From Cellulomonas xylanilytica (GTDB taxonomy: Bacteria > Actinomycetota > Actinomycetes > Actinomycetales > Cellulomonadaceae), in contig NZ_BJUB01000004.1 of assembly GCF_007989805.1 (NCBI RefSeq), forward strand, positions 307,824 through 371,823: DNA of 64,000 nucleotides, read 5' to 3'. This document shows, in pieces, positions 1-8,524 of the stretch. Every line of letters starts with the position of its first letter. Within the stretch, counting starts at the first letter, position 1. Both the position numbers and the translations under genes were made by a program. The notes under the pieces are model-generated. The model saw nothing but the letters and a program-made list of their open reading frames with translations, was not told where the DNA came from and ran no database searches.

Positions 1-41
1 TGACAGAGATCCAGGACGACGAGGTCGTCAAGCAGCCGTGA
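1..41 (+). CDS. C-terminal end of a gene cut by the window edge
   Basis: The first 41 bases read as an open frame starting at base 3 (TEIQDDEVVKQP followed by TGA at 39-41). It converges tail to tail on the dnaE2 stop, only 3 bases apart. The acidic short tail and tight convergence are typical of real genes in this window, but twelve residues cannot identify a family. Confidence 0.4.
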   Translation, partial: TEIQDDEVVKQP

Positions 42-44
42 GGC

Positions 45-3000
45 TCACCGGAAGTCCCGCGACGACGACCTGACCTTCAGCGACATCGGCGTCAGGTGCT
101 CCGCGACGAGGTTGGTCGCACCGTCCGCCCGTTCCAGCCGGCCACGCACCACCAGGGCGCGGGACGTGCGGGCGACCTTGCGGAACTTCTGCCACAGCCC
201 GGCCGAGCAGATGACGTTGAGCAGCCCGGTCTCGTCCTCCAGGGACAGGAACGTGGTCCCGCCCGCGGTGCCGGGGCGCTGCCGGTGCGTGACGACGCCG
301 GCGACGGCCACCCGACGCCCGATCTCGTGACGGAACGCCTCCTCGACCCGCAGGACCCCGGCGGCATCGAGCCCGTCGCGGACGAACTGCGTCGGGTAGG
401 AGTCGACCGAGACCCCGGTGGCCCACACGTCCGCGGTCGCGACCTCGACGTCGTCCAGGCCGGGCAGCATCGGTGCGGTGACCCCGACCGAGACCCCAGG
501 CAGGGTGTCCGGTCCCTCCTGCGCGAGCGCCCCGGCCGCCCACAGCGCCTCGCGACGGGTGACGCCCAGGCTGTCGAGCGCCCCGGCGGTCGCGAGCGCC
601 TCCAGCTGCGTCGTCGAGAGCTGCACCCGCCGCACCAGCTGGCGCAGGTCGGTGAACGGGCCGTGCGCACGGCGTTCGTCGACCACCCGCTGCGCGACGT
701 CCTCCCCCACCGACCGGACCGACGAGAGCCCGAGCCGGACGGCGAGGGAACGCCCTCCGTCCCCCGTCCGCACCCCGGCGGGGACGGCCGGACCGGTGCC
801 GCTCGGCGTCGGCACCAGCTGCGGCTCACCGCCCTCGGGCGGCGGCCCCAGCCGTTCCACGCGTGCCAGCACGTCGGACGCCTGCACGTCGGGGCGCAGC
901 ACCTCCAGGCCGTGCCGGCGCGCGTCGGCGGCCAGGCTCTGCGGTGAGTAGAAGCCCATCGGCTGCGCCGCGAGCAGCCCCGCGTAGAACGCGGCCGGGT
1001 GGTACACCTTCAGCCACGCGCTGGCGTAGACCAGGAACGCGAACGAGTACGCGTGCGACTCGGGGAAGCCGAAGTCGGCGAACGCCCTCAGCTTCTCGAA
1101 GATCTCCTGCCCCGTGCTCTCGTCGATGCCGTGCTTGGCCATCCCGGACATCAGCCGTCCGCGCATCGCCTCCATGCGCTCGGTCGAGCGCTTCGAGCCC
1201 ATCGCCCGGCGCAGCTGGTCGGCCTCGGCCGGCGTGAAGTCGGCGACGTCGATGGCCATCTGCATGAGCTGCTCCTGGAACAGCGGCACGCCCTTGGTCT
1301 TGGCCAGCGACTTCTCCAGCAGCGGGTGCAGGTACGTGACGGGCTGGCGGCCGTGCGCGCGCTCGATGTACGGGTGGACCGAGCCGCCCTGGATGGGCCC
1401 GGGACGGATGAGCGCGACCTCGATGACGATGTCGTAGAACGTCCGCGGCTGCAGGCGCGGCAGCGTGCCCATCTGCGCGCGCGACTCCACCTGGAACACC
1501 CCGACGGTGTCCGCGGCGCTGAGCAGGTCGTACACCTGCGGGTCCTCCGCGGGCAGCCCGTGCAGGTCGAGCGTCTCGCCCTCGTGCTCCTCCACGAACC
1601 CGAAGCCGATCCGCAGAGCGGTGAGCATGCCGAGGCCCAGCAGGTCGAACTTCACCAGCCCCGCGTCCGCGCAGTCCTCCTTGTCCCACTGCAGCACCGT
1701 GCGGCCCGGCATCCGCGCCCACTCCACCGGGCACACCTCGATGACGGGCCGGTCGCACATCACCATCCCGCCGGAGTGGATGCCCAGGTGCCGGGGCAGG
1801 CGCAGGAACCGGTCCGCCAGGTCGATCACGTGCTCGGGGATCTCGTCGAGGTCGCTGGCCGACGGCGGCAGGACCGTCGGGACGACGTCGTGGCCGTCCG
1901 CCGTGACCAGACCGGGGGTGTCGACGCCTTTGGGCGCGCGGACGGCCGACGGCGGCTCCCACGTGTTCCCCCACATCGACGCCTGGTGGCGACGACGCTC
2001 GTCCCGCGCGGTGGTCACGTCAGCAGGGGGCTCGGCCGGGGGGCCGGTGTGCCCGACGTGCGGCCGCGGGCGACGAGCGGAGGACGGCTTCTCGGGCGGC
2101 GGTGGCGGTGTGTTCGGGCGCAGGCTTCCCCACCGCTCGATCGACTGCGCCCACGCGTCCTGCTGCCCCGCGTCGTACCCGAGCGCGCGCGCGGCGTCCC
2201 GGATCGCCGAGCGCGGCCGGTAGGAGATGACGTTGGCCACCTGCGCGGCGTGCGACCGGCCGTGCTTCTCGTAGACGTACTGGATGACCTCCTCGCGGCG
2301 CGCCGACTCGATGTCGACGTCGATGTCCGGCGGCCCGTCCCGCTCGGGCGCCAGGAACCGCTCGAACAGCAGGCCGTGCCGCACCGCGTCCACGGCGGTG
2401 ACCCGCAGCGCGTAGCAGACCGCGGAGTTGGCGGCCGAGCCGCGGCCCTGCGCCATGATCCCGTTGCGGCGGCAGAAGTCGACCAGGTCGTAGACCACCA
2501 GGAAGTACCCGGGGAACCCGAGGTCCTCGATGACCGTCAGCTCGTGAGCCAGCTGCGCGTACGCGCCCGGCACCTTCTCCGACCCCGGCGGTCCGTACAG
2601 CTCCAGCGCCCCGCGGCGGACCAGCTCGCGCAGCCACGTGGCCTCCGTGTGGCCGGCCGGCACCGGGTAGGGCGGCAGCCGGGGCGCGACGAGGGACAGG
2701 TCGAACGCGCACTCGTCGGCCAGGTCCGCCGCCGTCACCACGGCCGACGGGTGCCGGCGGTGCAGCGCGAGCATCTCCGTGGCCGACCGCAGGTGCGCCA
2801 TCGGGCCGCCGGGCAGCCAGCCGTCCAGGTCCTCCAGCGACGACCGTGCCCGCACCGCGGCGAGCGCGGCAGCCAGGTCGGCGTCTCGCGGGGTGGCGTA
2901 GTGCACGTTCCCGGTGGCGACGAGCGGAAGCCCAGCGTCGGCCGCCAGGTGCGCGAGGGCGTCCGCGCGGTCGGTGTCGTACGGGTCCCCCACCGCGGTG

Positions 3001-3665
3001 ACCTCGACAGCGACGTTGTCCCGGCCGAACAGCGCGACGAGCCGGTCGAGCTCGACGCGTGCGGCCTGCATCCCGGTCGGGCTCACCCCGGCGACACCCG
3101 ACGGGTCCCCGCCCGCGAGCGCCCGCCGGACCGAGCCCTTGCGGCAGCCGGTGAGCACCAGCCACTGCCCGGCGGCCGTCGCAGCCAGCTCCTCCAGCCG
3201 GTAGTCCGCGGCGCCCTTCGTGCCCGTGCGCAGGTGGGCCTCCGCGATCGCGCGGGACAGCGCCCGGTAGCCGTCGGGTCCGCGGGCCAGCACGAGCAGG
3301 TGGGACGCCCTCGGGTCCGGGATGCCCGTCGGCAGGTCCAGCACCGGCGGTCCCGGGGTCGCGCGCGCCTTCTCCCGGGGGTGCCGTCGGCCGTCCGGTG
3401 CGGGCAGGTGCAGCTCCGCCCCGAACACGGTCGGCAGCCCCACCGCCTTGGCCGCCTGCGCGAACCGCACCACGCCGTAGAGCCCGTCGTGGTCGGTGAG
3501 CCCGAGCGCGCGCAGCCCGAGCCGCGCCGCCTCCGCGGCGAGCTCCTCGGGCTGGCTGGCGCCGTCGAGGAAGCTGAACGCGGAGTGTGCGTGCAGCTCG
3601 GCGTAGCGGGGCGGGAACGCCGCGGTCCGCTCGGCCTGGACACCCCGTGCGTTCCTCTCAGTCAT
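45..3665 (-). CDS. dnaE2: Error-prone DNA polymerase DnaE2 (Pol III alpha-type)
   Basis: This 1206-residue C-family polymerase is the mutasome enzyme that extends past lesions during SOS-induced mutagenesis. An N-terminal PHP domain is visible (about residues 20-95, YAELHAHSAFSFLDGAS and LGLTDHDG). The polymerase core has RGSAANSAVCYAL and the catalytic acid cluster PPDIDVDIE near residue 448. An OB-fold lies near the C-terminus (VAVAGVVTHRQRPG, LSLEDETGLLNVI). The residues after about 515 form a long proline- and arginine-rich insert. The ATG overlaps the imuB stop by 8 bases, so the gene is the last of the imuA'-imuB-dnaE2 operon and should be under LexA control. The shorter catalytic DnaE1 would not sit with imuB, so the assignment is firm. 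Confidence 0.96.
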   Translation of the reverse strand: MTERNARGVQAERTAAFPPRYAELHAHSAFSFLDGASQPEELAAEAARLGLRALGLTDHDGLYGVVRFAQAAKAVGLPTVFGAELHLPAPDGRRHPREKARATPGPPVLDLPTGIPDPRASHLLVLARGPDGYRALSRAIAEAHLRTGTKGAADYRLEELAATAAGQWLVLTGCRKGSVRRALAGGDPSGVAGVSPTGMQAARVELDRLVALFGRDNVAVEVTAVGDPYDTDRADALAHLAADAGLPLVATGNVHYATPRDADLAAALAAVRARSSLEDLDGWLPGGPMAHLRSATEMLALHRRHPSAVVTAADLADECAFDLSLVAPRLPPYPVPAGHTEATWLRELVRRGALELYGPPGSEKVPGAYAQLAHELTVIEDLGFPGYFLVVYDLVDFCRRNGIMAQGRGSAANSAVCYALRVTAVDAVRHGLLFERFLAPERDGPPDIDVDIESARREEVIQYVYEKHGRSHAAQVANVISYRPRSAIRDAARALGYDAGQQDAWAQSIERWGSLRPNTPPPPPEKPSSARRPRPHVGHTGPPAEPPADVTTARDERRRHQASMWGNTWEPPSAVRAPKGVDTPGLVTADGHDVVPTVLPPSASDLDEIPEHVIDLADRFLRLPRHLGIHSGGMVMCDRPVIEVCPVEWARMPGRTVLQWDKEDCADAGLVKFDLLGLGMLTALRIGFGFVEEHEGETLDLHGLPAEDPQVYDLLSAADTVGVFQVESRAQMGTLPRLQPRTFYDIVIEVALIRPGPIQGGSVHPYIERAHGRQPVTYLHPLLEKSLAKTKGVPLFQEQLMQMAIDVADFTPAEADQLRRAMGSKRSTERMEAMRGRLMSGMAKHGIDESTGQEIFEKLRAFADFGFPESHAYSFAFLVYASAWLKVYHPAAFYAGLLAAQPMGFYSPQSLAADARRHGLEVLRPDVQASDVLARVERLGPPPEGGEPQLVPTPSGTGPAVPAGVRTGDGGRSLAVRLGLSSVRSVGEDVAQRVVDERRAHGPFTDLRQLVRRVQLSTTQLEALATAGALDSLGVTRREALWAAGALAQEGPDTLPGVSVGVTAPMLPGLDDVEVATADVWATGVSVDSYPTQFVRDGLDAAGVLRVEEAFRHEIGRRVAVAGVVTHRQRPGTAGGTTFLSLEDETGLLNVICSAGLWQKFRKVARTSRALVVRGRLERADGATNLVAEHLTPMSLKVRSSSRDFR

Positions 3666-5580
3666 ACGTCGCCTCGCACGTCCAGCCGCCCGCCGTGCAC
3701 GCCAGGAGCACCGCGCGGCCGTCGTCGAACGTCACCTGCAGGTGCGCCCGCAGGCCGGGGCGGTCGTCGGCCGACACCCACCACCGCTCGCTGAGCAGCC
3801 ACGGTCCGGCCCACCCGGCGACGGCGCGCGGCCCGTCGTCGGCCACCCGGGACCGTGCGACGGCGACGTCCCACGGCTCGGCGCGACGACGCCCCCGTGC
3901 CGTCGGCGCCGGTGTCTCGCGCCACGACCTCTCGTACGCCGACGTCTCGTGCCCCGACGTCCTGTGCGCGGGCGCCCCGTGCGTGCGCCGTGCGCCACCG
4001 CGTCGCCCGGGACGCTCCCTCGGCTCCTCGTCCGCCACCCGCGGCAGCCATCGCACCCAGGCCGGCTCACCGCGCATCCCGCTGCGCACGTCGAGGACCA
4101 CCGGCTCCCCCGCCGCGTCCCGCACGTCGACCCGCTCGGGCGGGTCCAGCACCGTCGCGGGTGCGGGGTCGGGCAACCGGCCGGGCCAGGGCCGGTCGAC
4201 GGGACGCGCAGGCTCGGTCTGCTCGCCCCACGGCTGCAGGTGCACCTGGTCGCGCACGTCCCGCCCGCCCTGCAGGGTCGCGACGAGGATCCCCGAGCCG
4301 CCGACGATGCCCTGCACCCGGTCCAGCGCCCGGTGCGCGCGCAGGTCCCCGCCGGACGGGCCGCCCCACAGCCGCCCCTGCTCGGCACCGGCCGGGGCGA
4401 CGTCGAGGGCGGTGACCGCGAGGTGCACCAGGGTGACCGCCCGGGAGTCGTCGTCGGGCCAGGGGTCGGTCGGCAGGTCGTCGTGCGCCCAGGGGTCCCG
4501 GCCCGAGGCGACGGCGTCGCGGGCCGTCCGCGCGCGGGCACGGGCGGCGGGGTCCTCGGCGGCGCGCGCCCGTGCCGTCTCGACCGCGCCGGCGGCCAGC
4601 CACCCCTCCAGCTGCCAGCGGATCCGGTCGGTGATCCGCGCGGGGGTCAGCCCGCCCCAGCCGCCGAGGTCGGTGCGCCAGGTCCGCACCAGGTCGGTGC
4701 CCTCGTCGGTGCGCGCGGAGATCTGCAGGCGACCGCAGGTCACGGAGTGCTGCACGAGCAGCGCGTGGAGCTCCTCGGCCAGCCGGCGGCCGGCGAACGT
4801 CGCCGAGTCGACCCGGTCGAGCGGGGGGTCGAGGTCGGTGGCCACCTCGAGGTCCGCCTCCGGCCGACGGCGGGCGGGCGGGCGCTCGTCGTCGCCGCGG
4901 GCGAGCAGCTGCGCCCACGCACCGAGCCGTCCGAAGCGCGCGTGCACGTCCGTGGGGGGCAGGGCGGCGAGGTGGCCGAGCCGGCGCAGGCCCAGCCGGT
5001 GCAGCAGGTCCACCAGCTGGGCGACCGCGGCCGCGGCCTCGTCGGTGACCGCCGCGTGCACGAGCTCTCCCATCGCGCGCGGCGCCAGGTACGCGGCGGA
5101 CGTCCCGGGCGGCACCACCGCGCCGGTGCGGGCGGCCAGCACCGCCGCCAGCAGCCCGTCCGCGGTGCCGACCGCGCACTCGTGGCCCGACCCGGCGGCG
5201 ACGGCGTCGATGAGCCTCTCCGCCAGGGCGTCCTCGGAGCCGTGGTACCGGCTGGCGCCGCCCGCGGGCAGCAGCAGCATCCCGGCACGGACCACCTCGA
5301 TCCCCGCCACCACCGTCTCGGCCGCCGCCGCGACAGGCTCGAACAGCCGCACGTCCCGGGCGTCGTCGGCGGGCAGCAGCACCAGCTCCGGGCAGACCCC
5401 CTGCGCCTGCCGTCGCCGCATCCCCCGGCGCACCCCCTCCGCCCGGGCGAGGGCCGACACGGCGGTGAGCTGCCGGCCGTCGTGCACCGCGGTGGGCACG
5501 TGCGGGGGCACCTCCTCGGACGTCGCGGCGGCCACCACCGGCCAGTCCGGGACCCACAGGACGGTCGTGCGCGTGCTCAT
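3658..5580 (-). CDS. imuB: Y-family polymerase-like mutasome adaptor ImuB
   Basis: This 640-residue protein belongs to the Y-family (DinB-like) fold but is thought to act as a non-catalytic adaptor that brings DnaE2 and ImuA' to the sliding clamp. The N-terminus reads TTVLWVPDWPVVAA, where active Y-family enzymes carry the first catalytic Asp in VDxDAFY. I also see no SxDE motif where the second acid pair should be. The C-terminal AGPWLLSERWW pattern is typical of ImuB. The ATG at 5580 overlaps the imuA' TGA as ATGA. A much longer upstream reading of the same frame runs back over imuA' and is rejected because of this coupled start and the family N-terminus. Confidence 0.93.
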   Translation of the reverse strand: MSTRTTVLWVPDWPVVAAATSEEVPPHVPTAVHDGRQLTAVSALARAEGVRRGMRRRQAQGVCPELVLLPADDARDVRLFEPVAAAAETVVAGIEVVRAGMLLLPAGGASRYHGSEDALAERLIDAVAAGSGHECAVGTADGLLAAVLAARTGAVVPPGTSAAYLAPRAMGELVHAAVTDEAAAAVAQLVDLLHRLGLRRLGHLAALPPTDVHARFGRLGAWAQLLARGDDERPPARRRPEADLEVATDLDPPLDRVDSATFAGRRLAEELHALLVQHSVTCGRLQISARTDEGTDLVRTWRTDLGGWGGLTPARITDRIRWQLEGWLAAGAVETARARAAEDPAARARARTARDAVASGRDPWAHDDLPTDPWPDDDSRAVTLVHLAVTALDVAPAGAEQGRLWGGPSGGDLRAHRALDRVQGIVGGSGILVATLQGGRDVRDQVHLQPWGEQTEPARPVDRPWPGRLPDPAPATVLDPPERVDVRDAAGEPVVLDVRSGMRGEPAWVRWLPRVADEEPRERPGRRGGARRTHGAPAHRTSGHETSAYERSWRETPAPTARGRRRAEPWDVAVARSRVADDGPRAVAGWAGPWLLSERWWVSADDRPGLRAHLQVTFDDGRAVLLACTAGGWTCEATYD

Positions 5581-6476
5581 CCGACGAGCCTCAGACCGGT
5601 CGTCGGCGTCTGGGCCTGCGGCTCCGGTGCCGGCGCCGGTGCCGAGCCGATGGGGAGCGTCAGGTCGAGCGAGCGCGGCACGGCTGCGCTGCCCCGGCCG
5701 GTGCGGACCAGCCGGAGCTCGTGCGTGCGCAGCCGCCCCTCGCCCGCGTCGACCCCTGTCCACCGCCCCGCCTCCACCGTGAGCACCACCCCGGCGCCCG
5801 GCCAGTCGACCGTCGACATCAGCACCGACCCGCGGTCCCGGGCACGCGCGGAGAGCTTGCGGCGCTCGGTCTCGGTCAGGGCGGCCTCGGGTCCGACGAC
5901 CACGACGTCCACGCCGTCGAGCAGCGCCGCCACCACGGTCGGAGCCTCGGGACCGGGGCGCGGCACCACGGCCAGCCGGTCGAGCGACACCCCCGCCTGG
6001 GCCGCCGCGAGCAGACCGATGGTGGGCTGGCCGACGACGCTCGCCCACGCCCCTCCGGCGCACGCGTGCGCGAGCATGGCCAGCACGAGCGACGTCGACC
6101 CGGTGACCACCGTGGTGCCTCCGCGGCGCAGCCCCTCGGGCAGGATCGGTGCCAGCGGCGGCGGGACCGCCATCGGCGGGCGCTCGCTGGTGATGATCCC
6201 GGTGGCCGGCTGCTCGGCGGGTGCCTCCGGCACGTGCGTGAGCGCCACCAGCGCAGGAGCGGCGGCCGCGTCGGGCTCACGGTGCGCGGGGGTGCGTCCG
6301 ACCGTGCCGCGCCCTGACGGACCCGGCTCTGCGGTGACCGCCGGGCCGCCCGGCGGAAGCACGCTGCGCGCCCCCGTGCGCTGCTCGGCGCGCGCGAGGG
6401 CGGCCCGGGCGAGCGCCGCCCGGTCCTCGCGCGACAGGGTGCCGACAGCCGTCCCGACAACCGTCCCGACAGCCAT
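5577..6476 (-). CDS. imuA': ImuA'-like mutasome accessory protein
   Basis: This 299-residue protein is the first gene of the mutasome operon. In mycobacteria ImuA' is a RecA-related partner needed with ImuB and DnaE2 for induced mutagenesis. The central segment LPEGLRRGGTTVVTGSTSL sits where RecA-type proteins have the Walker A loop, but it lacks the GKT/S, so ATP binding is doubtful. The C-terminus is proline-rich. The ATG at 6476 has a strong AGGAGG site 5 bases upstream. The promoter and LexA box lie just beyond. The family is poorly conserved, so the name rests on position as well as on the RecA-like core. Confidence 0.85.
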   Translation of the reverse strand: MAVGTVVGTAVGTLSREDRAALARAALARAEQRTGARSVLPPGGPAVTAEPGPSGRGTVGRTPAHREPDAAAAPALVALTHVPEAPAEQPATGIITSERPPMAVPPPLAPILPEGLRRGGTTVVTGSTSLVLAMLAHACAGGAWASVVGQPTIGLLAAAQAGVSLDRLAVVPRPGPEAPTVVAALLDGVDVVVVGPEAALTETERRKLSARARDRGSVLMSTVDWPGAGVVLTVEAGRWTGVDAGEGRLRTHELRLVRTGRGSAAVPRSLDLTLPIGSAPAPAPEPQAQTPTTGLRLVG

Positions 6477-6524
6477 GTGACCTCCTCTCGATCAGCCGAT
6501 GAGAGGGTGCTCCCGGAGACCTCA

Positions 6525-6540
6525 TCGAACATCTGTTCGA
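6525..6540. promoter_or_regulatory. LexA (SOS) box
   Basis: TCGAACATCTGTTCGA is a perfect 16-base palindrome with the form TCGAAC-N4-GTTCGA, the mycobacterial and Gram-positive SOS box. It lies 49 bases upstream of the imuA' ATG, just downstream of the likely transcription start, where bound LexA would block the operon. Confidence 0.92.
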
Positions 6541-6548
6541 AGTATCTC

Positions 6549-6578
6549 AGTACACGCTGACACTCCTGGCACTGTCAA
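6549..6578 (-). promoter_or_regulatory. Housekeeping-sigma promoter of imuA'-imuB-dnaE2
   Basis: On the minus strand a perfect -35 TTGACA (6573-6578) and a -10 TGTACT (6549-6554) are separated by 18 bases. The predicted start, near 6542, abuts the LexA box. Confidence 0.65.
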
Positions 6579-6650
6579 TCCGGGGTCGCCCGCCCGGGTG
6601 ACCGTCAGAACCGTCGGCGCGGCCGTGACGTCCACGTCGCAGGTCTCGGC

Positions 6651-6656
6651 TATGTT
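6651..6656 (+). promoter_or_regulatory. Possible -10 element for the gene at 6707
   Basis: TATGTT fits the TANNNT -10 pattern and would give a leader of about 45 bases ending in a GAGAGG ribosome site. No convincing -35 is visible at the right spacing. Confidence 0.35.
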
Positions 6657-6706
6657 CTCGACGCCGCCCGGCAGCGTGGCCGGCGGGACGAGCAGAGAGG
6701 CACGCC

Positions 6707-7375
6707 ATGGGAGTCGTCGTCGGGACCTACCGCCTCGGGCTGGCGGCGATCATCGTGCTGGCGCTGTTCTGGGCGCCCAGCACGGGCCTGGCGTTCGACC
6801 TCGAGGACTACGTCTACTTCACCAACCAGTCGAACCTGCTGCTGGCGGTCGTGATGCTCTGGGGCGGCGTCGCGGTGCTCGCCCGGCGCAGGGAGCCGGC
6901 GCCCTGGCTGTTCGGCGCCGTGACGCTCTTCATCCTCATCACCGGGCTGGTCTCCTACCTCATCCTCGACCCGGCGCCCCCGGGCGAGGAGGTCGTCGCG
7001 CTGGGCCTGACCCGGGACCAGATCGTCCACCGGCTGACGCCGATCGCGGCGTTCGTGCACTTCGTGCTGATGGTCCCCCACCGCCGGCTGCGCATCCGCA
7101 ACGCCGCGTACTGGCTGCTCTACCCGGTGGCGTACTGCGCGTTCGCCACGCTCCGCGGCGTGCTGAGCCCGGGCAGCGCCTACCCCTACGGCTTCGTCGA
7201 CGTCTCCGAGCTGGGCTACGGCGGCCTGCTGCTCAACGTCCTGATCTACGGCGTCGGCTTCTTCGTCCTGGGTCTCGTCCTCGTCGGGCTGGACCGGCTC
7301 CTGCCCGGCCGCGCGCTCGTCGGGCGCCCGGAACCCGAGACGACCCCGAGCGAGCCGCTGGTCGCCGCGCCATGA
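6707..7375 (+). CDS. Pr6Pr family integral membrane protein
   Basis: This 222-residue protein has about six hydrophobic segments and the patterns FTNQSNLL and YPYGFVDVSELGY, which I associate with the Pr6Pr membrane family (related to FAR-17a/AIG1/ADTRP proteins of eukaryotes). The eukaryotic relatives hydrolyse fatty-acid esters of hydroxy fatty acids. No bacterial function is established to my knowledge. The ATG follows GAGAGG by 6 bases. The tail is hydrophilic and proline-rich. The next gene starts 8 bases downstream on the same strand, so the two are probably cotranscribed. Confidence 0.8.
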   Translation: MGVVVGTYRLGLAAIIVLALFWAPSTGLAFDLEDYVYFTNQSNLLLAVVMLWGGVAVLARRREPAPWLFGAVTLFILITGLVSYLILDPAPPGEEVVALGLTRDQIVHRLTPIAAFVHFVLMVPHRRLRIRNAAYWLLYPVAYCAFATLRGVLSPGSAYPYGFVDVSELGYGGLLLNVLIYGVGFFVLGLVLVGLDRLLPGRALVGRPEPETTPSEPLVAAP

Positions 7376-7382
7376 TGGCGGG

Positions 7383-7907
7383 ATGGCCGTGAACCTCACC
7401 CGTCCCGTCGCCCCCGACCCCTACTCGCTGCTCCCGTCGGTCCCTGACTTCACCCTGACCAGCGAGGACTTCCGGCACGGCGAGCGCCTCCCCGACGTGC
7501 ACACCAACACGGACGCGGGCGGCAACGTCTCGCCGCAGCTGTCGTGGCAGGGCTTCCCCGACGCGACGCAGTCGTTCCTGGTGAGCTGCTTCGACCCGGA
7601 CGCCCCCGGCCCCGCCGGCTGGTGGCACTGGACCGTGGTCGACGTCCCCGCGACCACCACCTCGCTGGCCCGGGGCGCGAACCTGCCCGCCGGGGCGTTC
7701 GCGCTGCGCGGGGACGACGGCGAGGCCCGCTACGTGGGCGCCGCTCCCCCGCCCGGCGACCAGGTGCACCGGTACTTCTTCGTCGTGCACGCCCTGGACG
7801 TGCCGTCGCTCGGGTTCGGGCCGGACATGATGCCCGGCGCCGCGAACACGGCCGTGCTGTTCCACACGCTCGCGCGCGCGGTGCTCGTCGGGACCTACCA
7901 GCGGTGA
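7383..7907 (+). CDS. YbhB/YbcL family PEBP-like protein
   Basis: This 174-residue protein is a phosphatidylethanolamine-binding-protein (Raf kinase inhibitor-like) homologue, presumably cytosolic. It shows the ligand-site motifs CFDPDAPGPAGWWHW and GDQVHRYFFVVHALD. Length matches bacterial YbhB proteins. The ligand in bacteria is not known. The ATG at 7383 is given, but a GTG at 7389 would place GGCGGG at a better ribosome-site distance and gives the family-like start VNLTRPVAPDPY. The stop overlaps the next start as GTGA. Confidence 0.88.
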   Translation: MAVNLTRPVAPDPYSLLPSVPDFTLTSEDFRHGERLPDVHTNTDAGGNVSPQLSWQGFPDATQSFLVSCFDPDAPGPAGWWHWTVVDVPATTTSLARGANLPAGAFALRGDDGEARYVGAAPPPGDQVHRYFFVVHALDVPSLGFGPDMMPGAANTAVLFHTLARAVLVGTYQR

Positions 7908-8470
7908 CGCTCGGCACGCTGACCTGGGTCCGCGCCCTCGACCGCCCCGACCTGCTCGCCCCGTCGACGCTCGCCGCGATCCAGGCCTGGTCCGCCCAGG
8001 ATGCGGCGGTCGCGGACGCGGTGCTGGTGACGGAGATCGACCCGGACCTGGCGGACACGGCCGCGCTCACGGAGGCGTACGGGCTCCCGCCGGCCGCGTC
8101 CGCCAACTGCGTCCTGGTCGCGGGCCGCCGCGAGGGCGAGGAGCGGGTCGCGGCGGCCGTGGTGCGCGCGACCACCCGGGCCGACGTGAACGCCACCGTC
8201 AAGCGGCTGCTGGACGTCCGCAAGGCCTCGTTCCTGCCCATGGACCGCGCGGTCGAGGAGTCGGGGATGGAGTACGGCGGCATCACCCCGCTCGGCCTGC
8301 CGGCGCGCTACCGCGTGCTGGTGGACGGCCGCGTCGCGGTGGACGACCCCGGCTCGGGGCCGACCGTCGTCATCGGCAGCGGGGTGCGCCGCTCGAAGGT
8401 CGCGCTGCCCGGGGCCCTGCTGGCCAGGGCACCCGGGGTCGAGCTCGTCGAGGGGCTCGCGCTCTCATAA
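7904..8470 (+). CDS. YbaK/EbsC-type aminoacyl-tRNA deacylase
   Basis: This 188-residue protein resembles the YbaK/ProRS-INS editing domain, which hydrolyses mischarged aminoacyl-tRNA (for example Cys-tRNA-Pro) in trans. Features supporting this are the VKRLLDVRKASFLPMD segment, with the Lys expected to contact tRNA, and GGITPLGLP, the conserved GxxxPxG loop. The GTG start overlaps the PEBP stop (GTGA at 7904-7907), indicating coupled translation. Which aminoacyl-tRNA it edits cannot be read from sequence. Confidence 0.85.
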   Translation: MTLGTLTWVRALDRPDLLAPSTLAAIQAWSAQDAAVADAVLVTEIDPDLADTAALTEAYGLPPAASANCVLVAGRREGEERVAAAVVRATTRADVNATVKRLLDVRKASFLPMDRAVEESGMEYGGITPLGLPARYRVLVDGRVAVDDPGSGPTVVIGSGVRRSKVALPGALLARAPGVELVEGLALS

Positions 8471-8502
8471 ACTTTCCTCGAGTAGCATCGGAGTCAACTT
8501 TA
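8469..8502. repeat. AT-rich direct repeat before the fic gene
   Basis: AAACTTT (8469-8475) and AACTTTA (8496-8502) are direct copies about 26 bases apart in a locally AT-rich stretch. TAGCAT lies between them (8483-8488) and could be a -10. The spacing would suit an operator or promoter element. No known site matches. Confidence 0.35.
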
Positions 8503-8524
8503 CGGCGCTACCGGGGAGGTGGGC

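Noticed and set aside
999..3794. Very long plus-strand open frame opposite dnaE2 and similar long antisense frames elsewhere, including 61276-63876
   Set aside because: At this GC content, the strand opposite a real gene often lacks stops. The translations are rich in Arg, Pro, His and Gly, have no domain and no ribosome site.
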